In this document: positions 11,901-23,900 of the stretch, piece by piece
Layout of the letters: each line of letters begins with the position of its first letter
Position numbering within the stretch: the first letter of the stretch is position 1
Source: Odiellus spinosus
Taxonomy: Eukaryota > Arthropoda > Arachnida > Opiliones > Phalangiidae
Length of the DNA stretch: 64,000 nt
Direction: 5' to 3'
Assembly (NCBI GenBank): GCA_963920705.1
Contig: OY987226.1
Coordinates: 808,501 to 872,500 of the forward strand
Notes under the pieces: model-generated
What the model was told of the DNA's origin: nothing
The model's input: the letters and a program-made list of their open reading frames with translations, nothing else
The model's database searches: none
Position numbers and translations under genes: made by a program

Positions 11901-14900
11901 TTGAAAAAAGTAGTTGGACTGACTAGTGAGCCCCTATCTTAATATTTTTATTACTCAGCCTGACTAGAGGGGTAAAAGGCAGAATAAAATCCAGAAGGAA
12001 ACAATTTAGCCTTGTGAGTGACTGCTACATAGAGACTGGAATATTTTGCCTTAGGCTACAGTCTGTCTCATGCCTCTGAATTTCAGAAACACACTACTCT
12101 GGCGGTAATATAGGGCTTGCCTACATTAATAATGAGAATATGTCATTATGAATAATTAGGCAAATGAACTAGCGCAGGTTTTAATTAATTTTAATAGTGC
12201 CTTATGTAGAACCCTGGCCATGGCGACTGTGGATTATTATATATATTGGTCAAAGTAAATTTCCACAATGACACATTACTAAAAAACGTTAGTCTGAAGT
12301 GAAGAGGTCCTCAAGAACACTAAAAAAGTCTTGGGAAGTCTTTAAGACCTCACCAAGAATTCTTGACATAGTGGAAGACTTCCCCAAGACCTCTTAAGAC
12401 TGCGTAAGACACACGAAAGACTTCCCCAAGACCTCTTAACACTAATTTTTTTTGGTAAGGGATAGGTCAAAGTAAATTGACATGATGACAGTGTATCATA
12501 GGTCAAAGTAAATTGCCATGATGACAATGAATAATAGATCAAACTTTCAGTGAAGACATAGTATAATAAGTTAGGATAAGTTGCCATGACAACAGTGTAT
12601 ATTATATTTTTGGATTAATTACTTTACTGTTAAACTATTCATAAAACACCCAAAATTATCCAATTGGAAACCGGGCATTAGTGCAAATATTTACGTTAGG
12701 AATTGTATCAAAGTAATCAGGGAAAATGAGTTTTAAGTATTTGAAAATATCATATTCAATTTGTTCCACAGTCTAAGCATCACGAGTTAGATTGTCCTTT
12801 CCACCTGTGTTTCAGCTTTGTCCAGGGTTCGTACACAACCTGGAATACTGGGAAAACCTGGAAAAGTCAGGGGAATATAAAATGGGTCCAAAAGGTCAGG
12901 GAAATATATTTTCTGGGTGAAAGTCAGAGAAAATGGTAATGATTTGTAGCAGTTGAGAAGTAGGCAATATTTTTAGCTGAAATTGTTTATACGTAATTAT
13001 TAACTGTCCTTCAATTAACGACGTCCTTCCACTCTAAATATTTACTAATTCACATTTTGGTACAGGTCAAGGAACTGTTTATGATAAGTGGACCTTTTAT
13101 TTATTTTAAAATATTCCACTAAAGATGAAGTTTTTTCTTATATATCGAGCAAACTATCAACCCTGATTGATATACTGCACTGACAAATACGTATAGAAAA
13201 AGATAGCTGGAAAAATCAGGGAATCTCGCTTCTAAAAGTTTATACGAACCCTGACCCCAACTTTTTATAATTCTAGAACCATTCTGCTCTGGAAATCTCT
13301 CCAAATGTGATGGAACAAAGCACGATTGGCGAATTCCTAAAGAGTTTCCAGGGAACTGAGACTAATCATCTCCTACTTAATCACATTTACGAACTGGAGA
13401 AGTTCTTGCATAGATTACTTACGTGCGAAAACCCCAGTGAACTTCTGAGTCAAGGATCATTTACCCCAGTCTACGTTGATTCGCTGAGAAAAGCTCTAGT
13501 AGGCGTAGATGGAACGTTAGACGCGAGTCAAAGCGGCATTTCTCTGATGCTTTTAGAAAGAACCTACGAAGCCCTTCCTCTGTCTATGATTAACGCGGAT
13601 CTGCCTGAGATTGATAAGGCCGAAACTGAAAGTGATGGGGCTACTCGAGACAGGGATATGTCAGATATGTCCATTAACAGGTAAGACTTTATTTAAAAGT
13701 TTGGCACCACCTATTAAAGCCAAAAGGGCTTTATTTTGATATGTTGGTGGCTGATTTGATTGTTCACTTTCGGATAAAGTGAAGTGATAAATAACTGCAT
13801 CTTAGCAAATGGTGAGGTTTCAAGCAAGTTGTGGCTTATAACCATCATCTTCTGTTATTCATATTTTGCAATATATTTTAATATCCAATAATTTTGGAAC
13901 TAAAAAAATGCAGTTTGTAAGTTCAAATAGTACTAGCAGGGCTCCCAGACCACCTATAATTCTGAAGTTATCCTATGAACACCTATAATTTCACTTTTTA
14001 ACCTATAATACCTATTTTTTGGGTAATTTGTTCAATTTCGGTGATAAAATTCGAAATGAATGATCTATATAACTATAAAAATTATACTTTTGCTTGGAAA
14101 AGTGCAAATGTCCGCAAAAACCAAAGCTGTGGCAGAAAGGTTTCCTCTTTCGAGAGGGGGCGTGAGTAGCTAGTAGTGCCAAAGAAAGGCAGAGGGACGG
14201 GTCTAGAGGCTATAGACTCTATATTGCATTACATGTCAGCCAAACCCATATTTTTTGACATTAAAAAACTATAAAAAGTCCTAAATTGATATTTTTGGAC
14301 CTACAAATAACCTAGATTTTGGCTTTTAAAACCTATAATACTATTTTTTTGGGCTATGCACTGGGAGCCCTGGAACATAGTTCTGGATAGACGGATTTAT
14401 GGATAACTTTTAACACGCGTACTGTAAATAGTGAGGAATGACGTCATATGATTAGTTTTAACCAGAAGTAGTTACATCAAAAATTAGGAACCTTCATTTA
14501 GATCAGTATCCACAGGAGAATATAGAGCAGTTATAGCTAATCAGTTCTGTGTAGCGCGTACAGGGGCCTTAAACCCACGTCCTGCCATGTGTGCTTAATA
14601 ATAACTCAAAATGTTAAAGAAACATGTATGCCTAATATCAGTTCTTTTGGAAAGCAATATAAAACCTGAGCAAAGTTTTGAAGATAAATCAAAGATTTTA
14701 CTGTTGCTTTTATACTTTTGAAACTATAAAAGGCTGACGAGTAATTTTGATTTCTTTCAGTTACACCAAACACGTTGATAAAGGTGACCAGGATGTGGGG
14801 GATTCTTTGAATGGTACCTTATTCGCCAGACGATTACGAGCGGAAAAAGGTGAGAAACAGGGACACGTTGAATACTCTCAAGATATTGCTATTAGAGACA

Positions 14901-17900
14901 TTAGTTCTGACACCTCAACTAGTAATGTTAGTTCAAAGCGTCGCGCTTCCGATGTAAAACTCCCCGTACCAAGAAGAAGATGGTCTTCTTCTCCATTTCC
15001 CCATTTGCCCGATCCTTCCGGGTGCTTTAAAAAGAACTCCGAGCCGTGTAGCGGTACTGATGACTCTTGTCCTTTAAGTTTACTAAGCGACGACAGTTTG
15101 CCGCGTGATGCCCCGAATGTTGAAACCTATAAAATATCTGTTTCTGAAACAGTGGCTCTACCTAGTTCTAGTCAACGTCCTTTAGTTCTAACTGTACCAA
15201 ATACTCAAGGAGAAAAACAAGATTCAGCGAAGTTTACTAGTTTCCCTTCAAGAAATTTTAGAAAATTGGAACTTCACAATGGTAATAATAAAAACAATAA
15301 ATGCTACGCTTGCGGTCAAAGCTCAGCCGTTTCCCTACCCGCTTGTCATCAGCATTCTGATTGGATGGAAGTTGACAAAAGTCCTGAAAATGTGAACTGC
15401 GTCATCAATAACGTCTCCCATTCAGCCGTTTTGCCTTACAACTATAATTTTTCATCTGAATCCGATATTTGGTCCGAACCGGATCGTACCGTGTCAATGA
15501 AACGAATGGGTCTAGATTCTGCGGCTATTACGATCAAATCCAACGGTTTGGAAGGGGAAGGTTGTAACAATGGAATATTTTTTGAACCCAAGAAAATAGC
15601 GAAACGTTGTTGCCACCCTATGGGTAACCCTTGCAAATTGCAAGCCATATGCGAATGTTTTAACGGTAGTAGTCGCAACTGCTCAAACGCTTTATGTCAA
15701 CATCATCATCGCAAGTGTGACTGCGCCACGACATCAACTACAAATACGGATAGCGCCGATCCAAATAATTCAAAAACTGGAACGTGTTATTTATCAAGAT
15801 TGCAGCACCACTGTCAACACAGATGTGGGAATTATTTTCATCGAAGTGGATGTTCCGCTGGTAAATACCGATACGTATTATTATACTGCACCGTATTATT
15901 GTACAGCACCATGCGTTTACAATTTGAAGCACCGTATTCCATAAATTTCATATTTTTATATAATTTGACGCATGTTTTGGTGCAGTTTTAGTTAATTCAT
16001 CTTTTATATTATAATTCAGAACTGTTTCAGCGTGAATGTTTTTTTAATATACCAATCTGCGGTACGGCCACTTGAAAATTAGCTTTTTAAATAATGTTTT
16101 TAAAGGTCTCCCTGTCGTATTATTCTATAATTTATTATATATATTTAATATATTTTCTGTTGCTTCGTTTGTTAATTTTTAATTGAAGCGTAATTATTTT
16201 TGTTTGCTGTCTGTTCCCTAATAAACAAATGGGAACGTTTATCACAATACTGTCATCTACTAATTGAGCTACTACCATAGTCCTTAGTACTTTTTCAAAG
16301 ACTAGGATAGTGATTATTTTAGTGATTTTTTTTTCACATCACTACCTAGCTGCAACCACGCAGGGCTCCGTGGTTGCCCGCATGCATGTGCGAAATATTA
16401 GTAATAGTAAACATTCCCATAGTTTCAAAAAGTTATTCAATCTCACGTGAATATTAAATTCTAGCGTCATAAATAGACCCTTACTAAAAAAAATTAGTCT
16501 TAAGAGGTCTTGGGAAAGTCTTTCGGGTGTCTTATGTAGTCTTAAGAGGTCTTGGGGAAGTCTTCCATTATGTCAAGAAGTCTTTGGGAAGTCTTAAAGA
16601 CTTCCCCAAGACTTTTGTAGCGTTCTTGAAGACCTCTTCAGATCAGACTTTTTTCAGTAAGGGGATATATGTAGATAATACAATGAAGTATTTTGGTTGC
16701 CTTTGCCTGCTAAGGGGCAACTAAGATTGAAAATTGATGTAGATCTGAGGAATGGACCAGTTAATAGGTTTTTAACACGAAACAAGTTAGGTATTTTTGG
16801 ACTTCTGCAAATGCTAGTCCATAGATGGTTCAAAGAAAGAATTATATTGTTTTCTGCTCACACTCTTCCTGGTTAGGTTAGGGGCATTGTCTTCTCCTGG
16901 AATACATGGCTTTACCAAAAATATGTCCATAGATTAACTAACTCTGGGTTAGTTATGTCTCTTTAATTGACATTTTCATGGGCACAAATTTCCACCTGTT
17001 ACATATCCAAAAATTATATGTCTTGTGTCTATTATCGTGCCTGTTTGGAACAAATATATTTTAAGAAATATTTATCTTGAGAGATTTAATCAATAAAGAA
17101 AATAATTCGCATTAGTGACCTTGTCAGTTATGAAGAAGTGATAATCAGAATAAGTTTAGAATTTTTATTTTATTTTTTTATTTCATAGCCTCTATGCTGT
17201 ATTTGGTCATCCTTGATCTAGTTAAAAAAACATTCTTGACCAATGAGTTTGGGGAAAAAAAATCAGTTCCCTTATACAAAAATGTTCACGATAGATTGAA
17301 TAATTTAAATATTATACTAAATATAATGAAGATCTTGTAGTATACAGTCAAAATTAATTTAAAAGCTGAACTTTTTAAATGATTAGGAAATAGACCATCG
17401 CGTCCTGTTTCATGGGCTTAAAATTCAGGGCAACACTTCTCCATTAAGAGTTGCTTGTCCCAAATATTTTTCTGAGATAAATTCTTAATTGACAGTGCTA
17501 CTAGAAAATCTTCATAGTATGCCGCATGATTTACTGTTCAAGCTTGTTCATTAATATTTATAAACTAACCAGTTTTGAAAATAAAATTTTAATTTGACTT
17601 GGACTTCAGTTTGTTTTAAACAATTTTCGTATATCAGAACAGAAACGAAATATTTTAAGCCATGGCTCTTTAGTCTAACTTTATAATAATTGAACAATTA
17701 CTCCTAGATTACAAAAAAACACAATTGTATGTCAACATTGTAAGCATTATTATGGTTTTTACTGTCTAAAAGTAAAAAATTTTAGGTTAAGTTTCAACTC
17801 CTCTTTTGATTGTTAAATACCATAAAATGAGCTATTATTTTCCCACGAATAAGTTATGAAATTTATTCATCTTATGAAATCTTTTTTTTTATTTTATAGC

Positions 17901-20900
17901 ACCCAAAAACCATGGAGCTTGTGTTGGTAATGGCGAGGAGTTGGAACCTCTAGTTTCGCGCATTGAAAACACCGTGGAAGCACTCTCCCGAGAACTAGCC
18001 AAGTTTCAAAACGAAAATCCCCACTTAATTCTTCGACTTTTGGACATGTTGAAAGAAAATGATGGAAATTCGTTTCCTAGTCTCTTGGAAGGACAAATAC
18101 TGAGCTCGTTCGAGATCTTGGGTGAAAAAATGGACTTGCTCGGAAAAAGAATGAATGATGTCAATATAGCAGCGAGAACTTTAGCCGAGTGTTTCAACTC
18201 TCAGAGCAGTCCCAAGTCAGGTATAGCGAGATAACATTTTTATTTTTAATTTTTTCGGTTAAATTGAAGTTCTTGAAAAAGTTATCAAAGGCTTTGACTT
18301 CGCGGACACAAATATGAAATAGCTTATTATTTTTAACCAATTTTGATAGTATTCATTGCATAATTTTAAACCTATTACTTAACTTTCGAAACTATAATGT
18401 TATATGTATATAAATTTTGAAACACTTTAACTATCTTTCTGAAAATGCTGATCAGTTTTTGGACCTCTTTAAAAATCTGTGGCAGCTGTACTTAAAATGT
18501 AAAAATTTGTTAACTTATTCCTCCAGATACGGTCAAAACTACATACGCGAAGGAAATTCTTTCTCCTCTGAACATTTGTACTAGCAACAAAAATACGTCT
18601 CCCTTGTTGGAGAGATCAGTGTCTGGTCCCATTGGTGCTCAAGGAAGAATAGAGCCACCTTCGTACCATAGAACAAAACGCTCTTTAGATAATGAGCTCA
18701 ATCCTCGCCAGTCTGATGCGTCAGTTGAAGAGAATTTATCCACGTTAAGAGACTGCTATAATCAATTGGTCGAAAGTCTCCGTTCTTCTTTAGACTGGAT
18801 GAAATCTGTCAATGACAGCGAAATCAATGAAGCTATTGAACAACAAGAGATTATAAATCTGCTGAACAACAGCTACACCACGAACAAAGACATTTCCAGT
18901 GCCAATTACAGCGATGAACTGCGCAAACTTAACCAGATGCTACCAGATTGGGTCCATGTCAATAGATCGCTGTTTCAGACGCTTGTCAAAAGTCTCAGAG
19001 AAAAAAATCAACTGCTTAAAGTAAGTTCATGATTTGCCTCCATCTTCCTTGATTTGTAACCAAATTAAGTCCCAATCATAAATTTCAGGCTCACGAAGAA
19101 CAAATTGTTACGCTAAATCGTAACCTTGAAACTAAATTCAAAGAGTTAAAACAAGTTCAAGACTGGAATCTTCGTCTTCAAAATGAACTAGATAATGAGA
19201 AGCTCGCGTTAGGATCAACTTTACAAAAACTGTCTTCAGTTCAGGAGGCTTTTGACGCGGCGTCTGAGGAAGTCAAGTCTAAAATGGATACCAATGCTAA
19301 AATGTGGGACGAAAACAAAATTCTTAAAAGTTCCATCGAGTCCAGAGTTTCGGACAGCGGTGCCCTGAAAGAACTTTGCCATAAGCTCCAAGAGGAATTA
19401 AAGTTGAAACAGACTGAGAGAGACGATTTAAAAGCGGAGTTGAATAAAGCGTACTTAGAAATCCAAAACTTCAGAACTGAAGCCGACACTCATCGGAAAG
19501 TTCTTGAAAATCATCTTAAACGGGAGTACGAGAACAATATTATGGAATTTAAGAAACAAATCGATAATCTTTCTCAAGCGCGACAAAAGATTCAATCGGA
19601 GAATGACGAAATGTTCACGGAATTAAAAAATTTGCGTAAGGAAAGTGCCAAGCATAAAGAAATGGAAAGCTGCTGGCGAACTTCCTACGAAACTCTAGAA
19701 AAACAACTCGAAGAAAAAACCAATAAACTAGAGAGCTTAATTCAATCTAAAGAAAAGGAAGCGTTAAAAAGAACCAGTTTGGAAGAAAATCTTAAGGAAA
19801 CTTTAAAACTTAAGATTAATATGGAATACGACTGCCAATTGTTGGGAGAACGATTGAATGAAATTCAGAGAAAAAATCGTGAAATGGCTGCGCAACTTAA
19901 ATCGACGAAAGATCTAGTTAAATGTCACGAGAACGAAAAGGAAACTTTACGCCAAAATCTTAAAGATTTAGAGGCAAAATATGCCGAGTTACGGGTGAAA
20001 ACTAATGCCACAGTTGAGTCTGAAAGCTTAGGAATTGCTCAGTCTACTCGTTCGGAAAATAGAGAAAAAAATTATGGTGAAACGCAAGATCAGTTGGAAA
20101 ATAAGATGGAAGTTCTTGAAAATGAGATAGATAATTATAAACGCAACGAATATTCGATGAAACAAGCTCTTCATCATGAGAAGGAAAAAGTGGAAAGATA
20201 TAAGAAAAATCTGGCTTACGCTAAAGTGCTTTTGAAACAGAAAGGGGTTGGCCTTAAAAGTACATCTCTCTCGGGATTAAGCATCGAAGCTCTTGATGAA
20301 GTCTGTGATGCTACGAAAGATTCGGGTAAAAGGTAAGTCATTTTTTAAATATTTTAGATCTACTAAAGCAGAAATTCTTGGTTTTTTTTATGCAAGTTGC
20401 AAATAGTGCTCGGAGTTTAACTATAATGACAGAATGTTGATTTTCACATTATTCTATATCAATTAAAATAAGCTGTCTTTCCCAAAAAACATAGCCAATG
20501 TTTACCCTACAGGGTTCATACAAACCTGGAATATCCAGAAATATCAGGGAAATTCAATGATATCATGAAAATATCAGGGAAATTCAATGATATCATGAAA
20601 ATATCAGGGAAATTCAATGATCATGAAAATATCAGGGAAATTCAATGATATCATGAAAATGTCAGGGAAATTCAATGATATGAAAATGTCAGGGAAATTC
20701 AATGATATGAAAATATCAGGGAAATTCAATGATATCATAAAATATCAGGGAAATTCAATGATATCATAAAATATCAGGGAAATTCAATGATATCATAAAA
20801 TATCAGGGAAATTCAATGATCATGAAAATATCAGGGAAATTCAATGATCATGAAAATATCAGGGAAATTCAATGATCATGAAAATATCAGGGAAATTCAA

Positions 20901-23900
20901 TGATCATGAAAATATCAGGGAAATTCAATGATATGAAAATATCAGGGAAATTCAATGATCATGAAAATATGAGGAAATTCAATGATATCATGAAAATATG
21001 AGGAAATTCAATGATATCATGAAAATATGAGGAACTTCAATGATATCATGAAAATATCAGGGAAACTCATAAAAATTTGTCATAAATGTTGTAAATCAGG
21101 AGTATTTGTGCATTATATTCAATGAAACTAAGTTGGTATGATCTTAATCATCTTAATACATAGTTTATATCAGACTTTTTCAAAATGTTTGATGCACATT
21201 GAGATATCAGGGGAAATTCTCCGGTATAACCAGGAAAAAACAAATGTATGAATCCTGCCTAATAATATTTTTCATTGTCATTTGGATGTAGCTGCAAAAA
21301 TAGCTTCTTTAAATTGACTTCTCTATTTAAAAATTAAAATTACTTCCCTTTCTATTTAAAAATTAAAATAACTTTCCTTTCTATTTAAAAATAACTTAAT
21401 TATTATTATAGTTCCAAGAGCCACTTTTACGCTGAAACTAGTACCCAGACATGCGAGATTCAGAAAGATACGCAGAGTTTCTCTGTTCAATGCGAATCTG
21501 GTAAGCTATTCTACATCTTTTTATTCATTGTCCACTTAATTTTGCTCATTTTAATAGAATTAATCTCATTTTAAGTTATATATTATGAAATTTTAATTAA
21601 AAATTAAAAAATCCCTACCCTCCGTGCGCTTAAAATTGTTTAAGAGGGACAACATTTAAAAAACCTCGTTAAACTTAATTGAAATACTTAGTTCATTGTC
21701 AAGTGGAAGTGACATAGGTACACCGCCTGATCTATTGTTCCCAAATAATTTCTTGAAGTAGACACGCAACCTGACATTGAGAAACTTCGCGAGACTTTTT
21801 TTTTCTTCATGTCCTGGTTTTTCTTTTTATTTCATTATACTCCCCAAGAATAACCAAAGAAATTGGCTTTCCCAATCAGGAAAAATTCTTCTAATTAAAT
21901 CAAAAATGATATGAACTGAAAAATTCCTTCAGACCTAATGATATAACCCGACTCAAACAACGAAAGTGGACCAAAATCCAAATTTAGGGGAATTGAACGG
22001 GGTTGGGTTTACATAGTTGAGTGTGATTTGTCACGGAATGACCCGCAAGAAATATTACAGTTATTACGTGAAATAGGAAACTTATGACCAAATAACGCAC
22101 CAATTTCTGACTATTGTCGCTATTTGTATCTTTGATTTTTCAAGTTGAACCCAACTTAGAAACTATAATTCAAGGCCTTCTTGAAGAAACTAATTCCTTA
22201 AAAGCTGATCTTGAAAAAACTACTAAAGCCAATAAAGAACTGTCAGAGAAAATTAAGGAATACGAATGTTATTCCGATGATGCCAAAGGGATGCGAGGTG
22301 AATTAAAAGCATTTGATAAAGATCATAGATTAGGATGAAGTTTTACCAATGAAATTATCGAATTACAGATGATTTTGTAGACAGACCAGGTCCGGTTGAT
22401 CACTTTATTCCTTCTGGGGCGTCGGTGCATCAACCGGGGATTACGCAACCTCAAACCGATTGGACATTGACAAATTTGGTTAACCAGAACTCCTCTCCCG
22501 AAAATCTTGCCCAAATGTATATGGAAAGAGACGCGTTAAGTTCCTCCGAAAGTCTTCTTCATTCGAGAGTAATCGAACAACTAGGTACCCAAGTTACATC
22601 GAGAGCATTTGCTGGCTTTAATTGGTGAGTTGTTACACTTTCTCTCATTTTTTTCACCATCTGCGTAAAAAAAATCAACTCTAATTTGATATGGCACGGA
22701 TTCCCATCTAATTTGATATGGCACGGATTCCCTTCTTTTTGATATGGCACGGAGTTCCATCTATTTTGATATGGCACATACGGAGTTCCATCTATTTTGA
22801 TATGGCACGTACGGAGTTCCATCTATTTTGATATGGCACGTACGGAGTTCCATCTATTTTGAATACGGAACTCTTAAAGGTTGCCTGTTTGAAACTAAAT
22901 TGAATAATAAATTCCAATTCGAAAATGGGAAATATTTAAAAATCAATTTATTCCATTCTCAAATAAAATTTAATTGAATATTTTGGTTTTCAAAAAAAAA
23001 AAAATTGAAAAACTATGGCTACCAAATAATTGTTTAAAAAACTAAATACAGGGTGGTTCAGATAAAAAACCAACTGTTTCTATGGAGGGATAAAATTATC
23101 ATTGACTGCTTGAGTATCTGCGTGTCTGAGTGCTTTAATTGACATTACACTGATGTATTTACATTTACATTATTTTTATAATAGCTGTAAGGCACTGAGA
23201 GCCTTGCTCTGTTAATAAATATGGGAACAAACTAAAAAGTCGGTGGAAACAGATTTCCACAAATGAAGTTACTTATTATTCAATAAGAAACAATATTATT
23301 CGCAAAATTAGCTCATTGGCACATCCCTCACTATTTTTATTTAAAGTGGGTAACTGTATTAATGGTGGTGCAAATGATTAACAAATCCTGATATTGAAGA
23401 TTTCGTCAGCTGATAATTATTTTAAATATAAATCTTAAGTTTTTTTACACAATTCAGAGACACTTAATGCTTATTATAATGCAAACGTATCTTTCTAAGT
23501 AGTAAATTCCATAAAAAACACTTGATTTTCTTATTATTCTTCCCTTTAAGGGTCTGTTTATACAGAATATGATAAATAAATTAACAAAATATTTAATAAC
23601 AGAATAGAAAAAAAGATTCTTGCATGTTGGGATTGTGTTTCTAGCCTGGACCTCTCATTCATAATTGCATATGTAAAGAAGGGGTAACTTTTAAAATTAA
23701 AGCCTTTGGCATTATGCAGGATTGCCACAGGTCAGGGAAAGGTCAGGGAATTTGAAAATGAACTAAAAATGTCAGGGAATTTGAAAATGAACTAAAAATG
23801 TCAGGGAATTTGAAAATGAACTAAAAATGTCAGGGAATTTGAAAATGAACTAAAAATGTCAGGGAATTTGAAAATGAACTAAAAATGTCAGGGAATTTAA

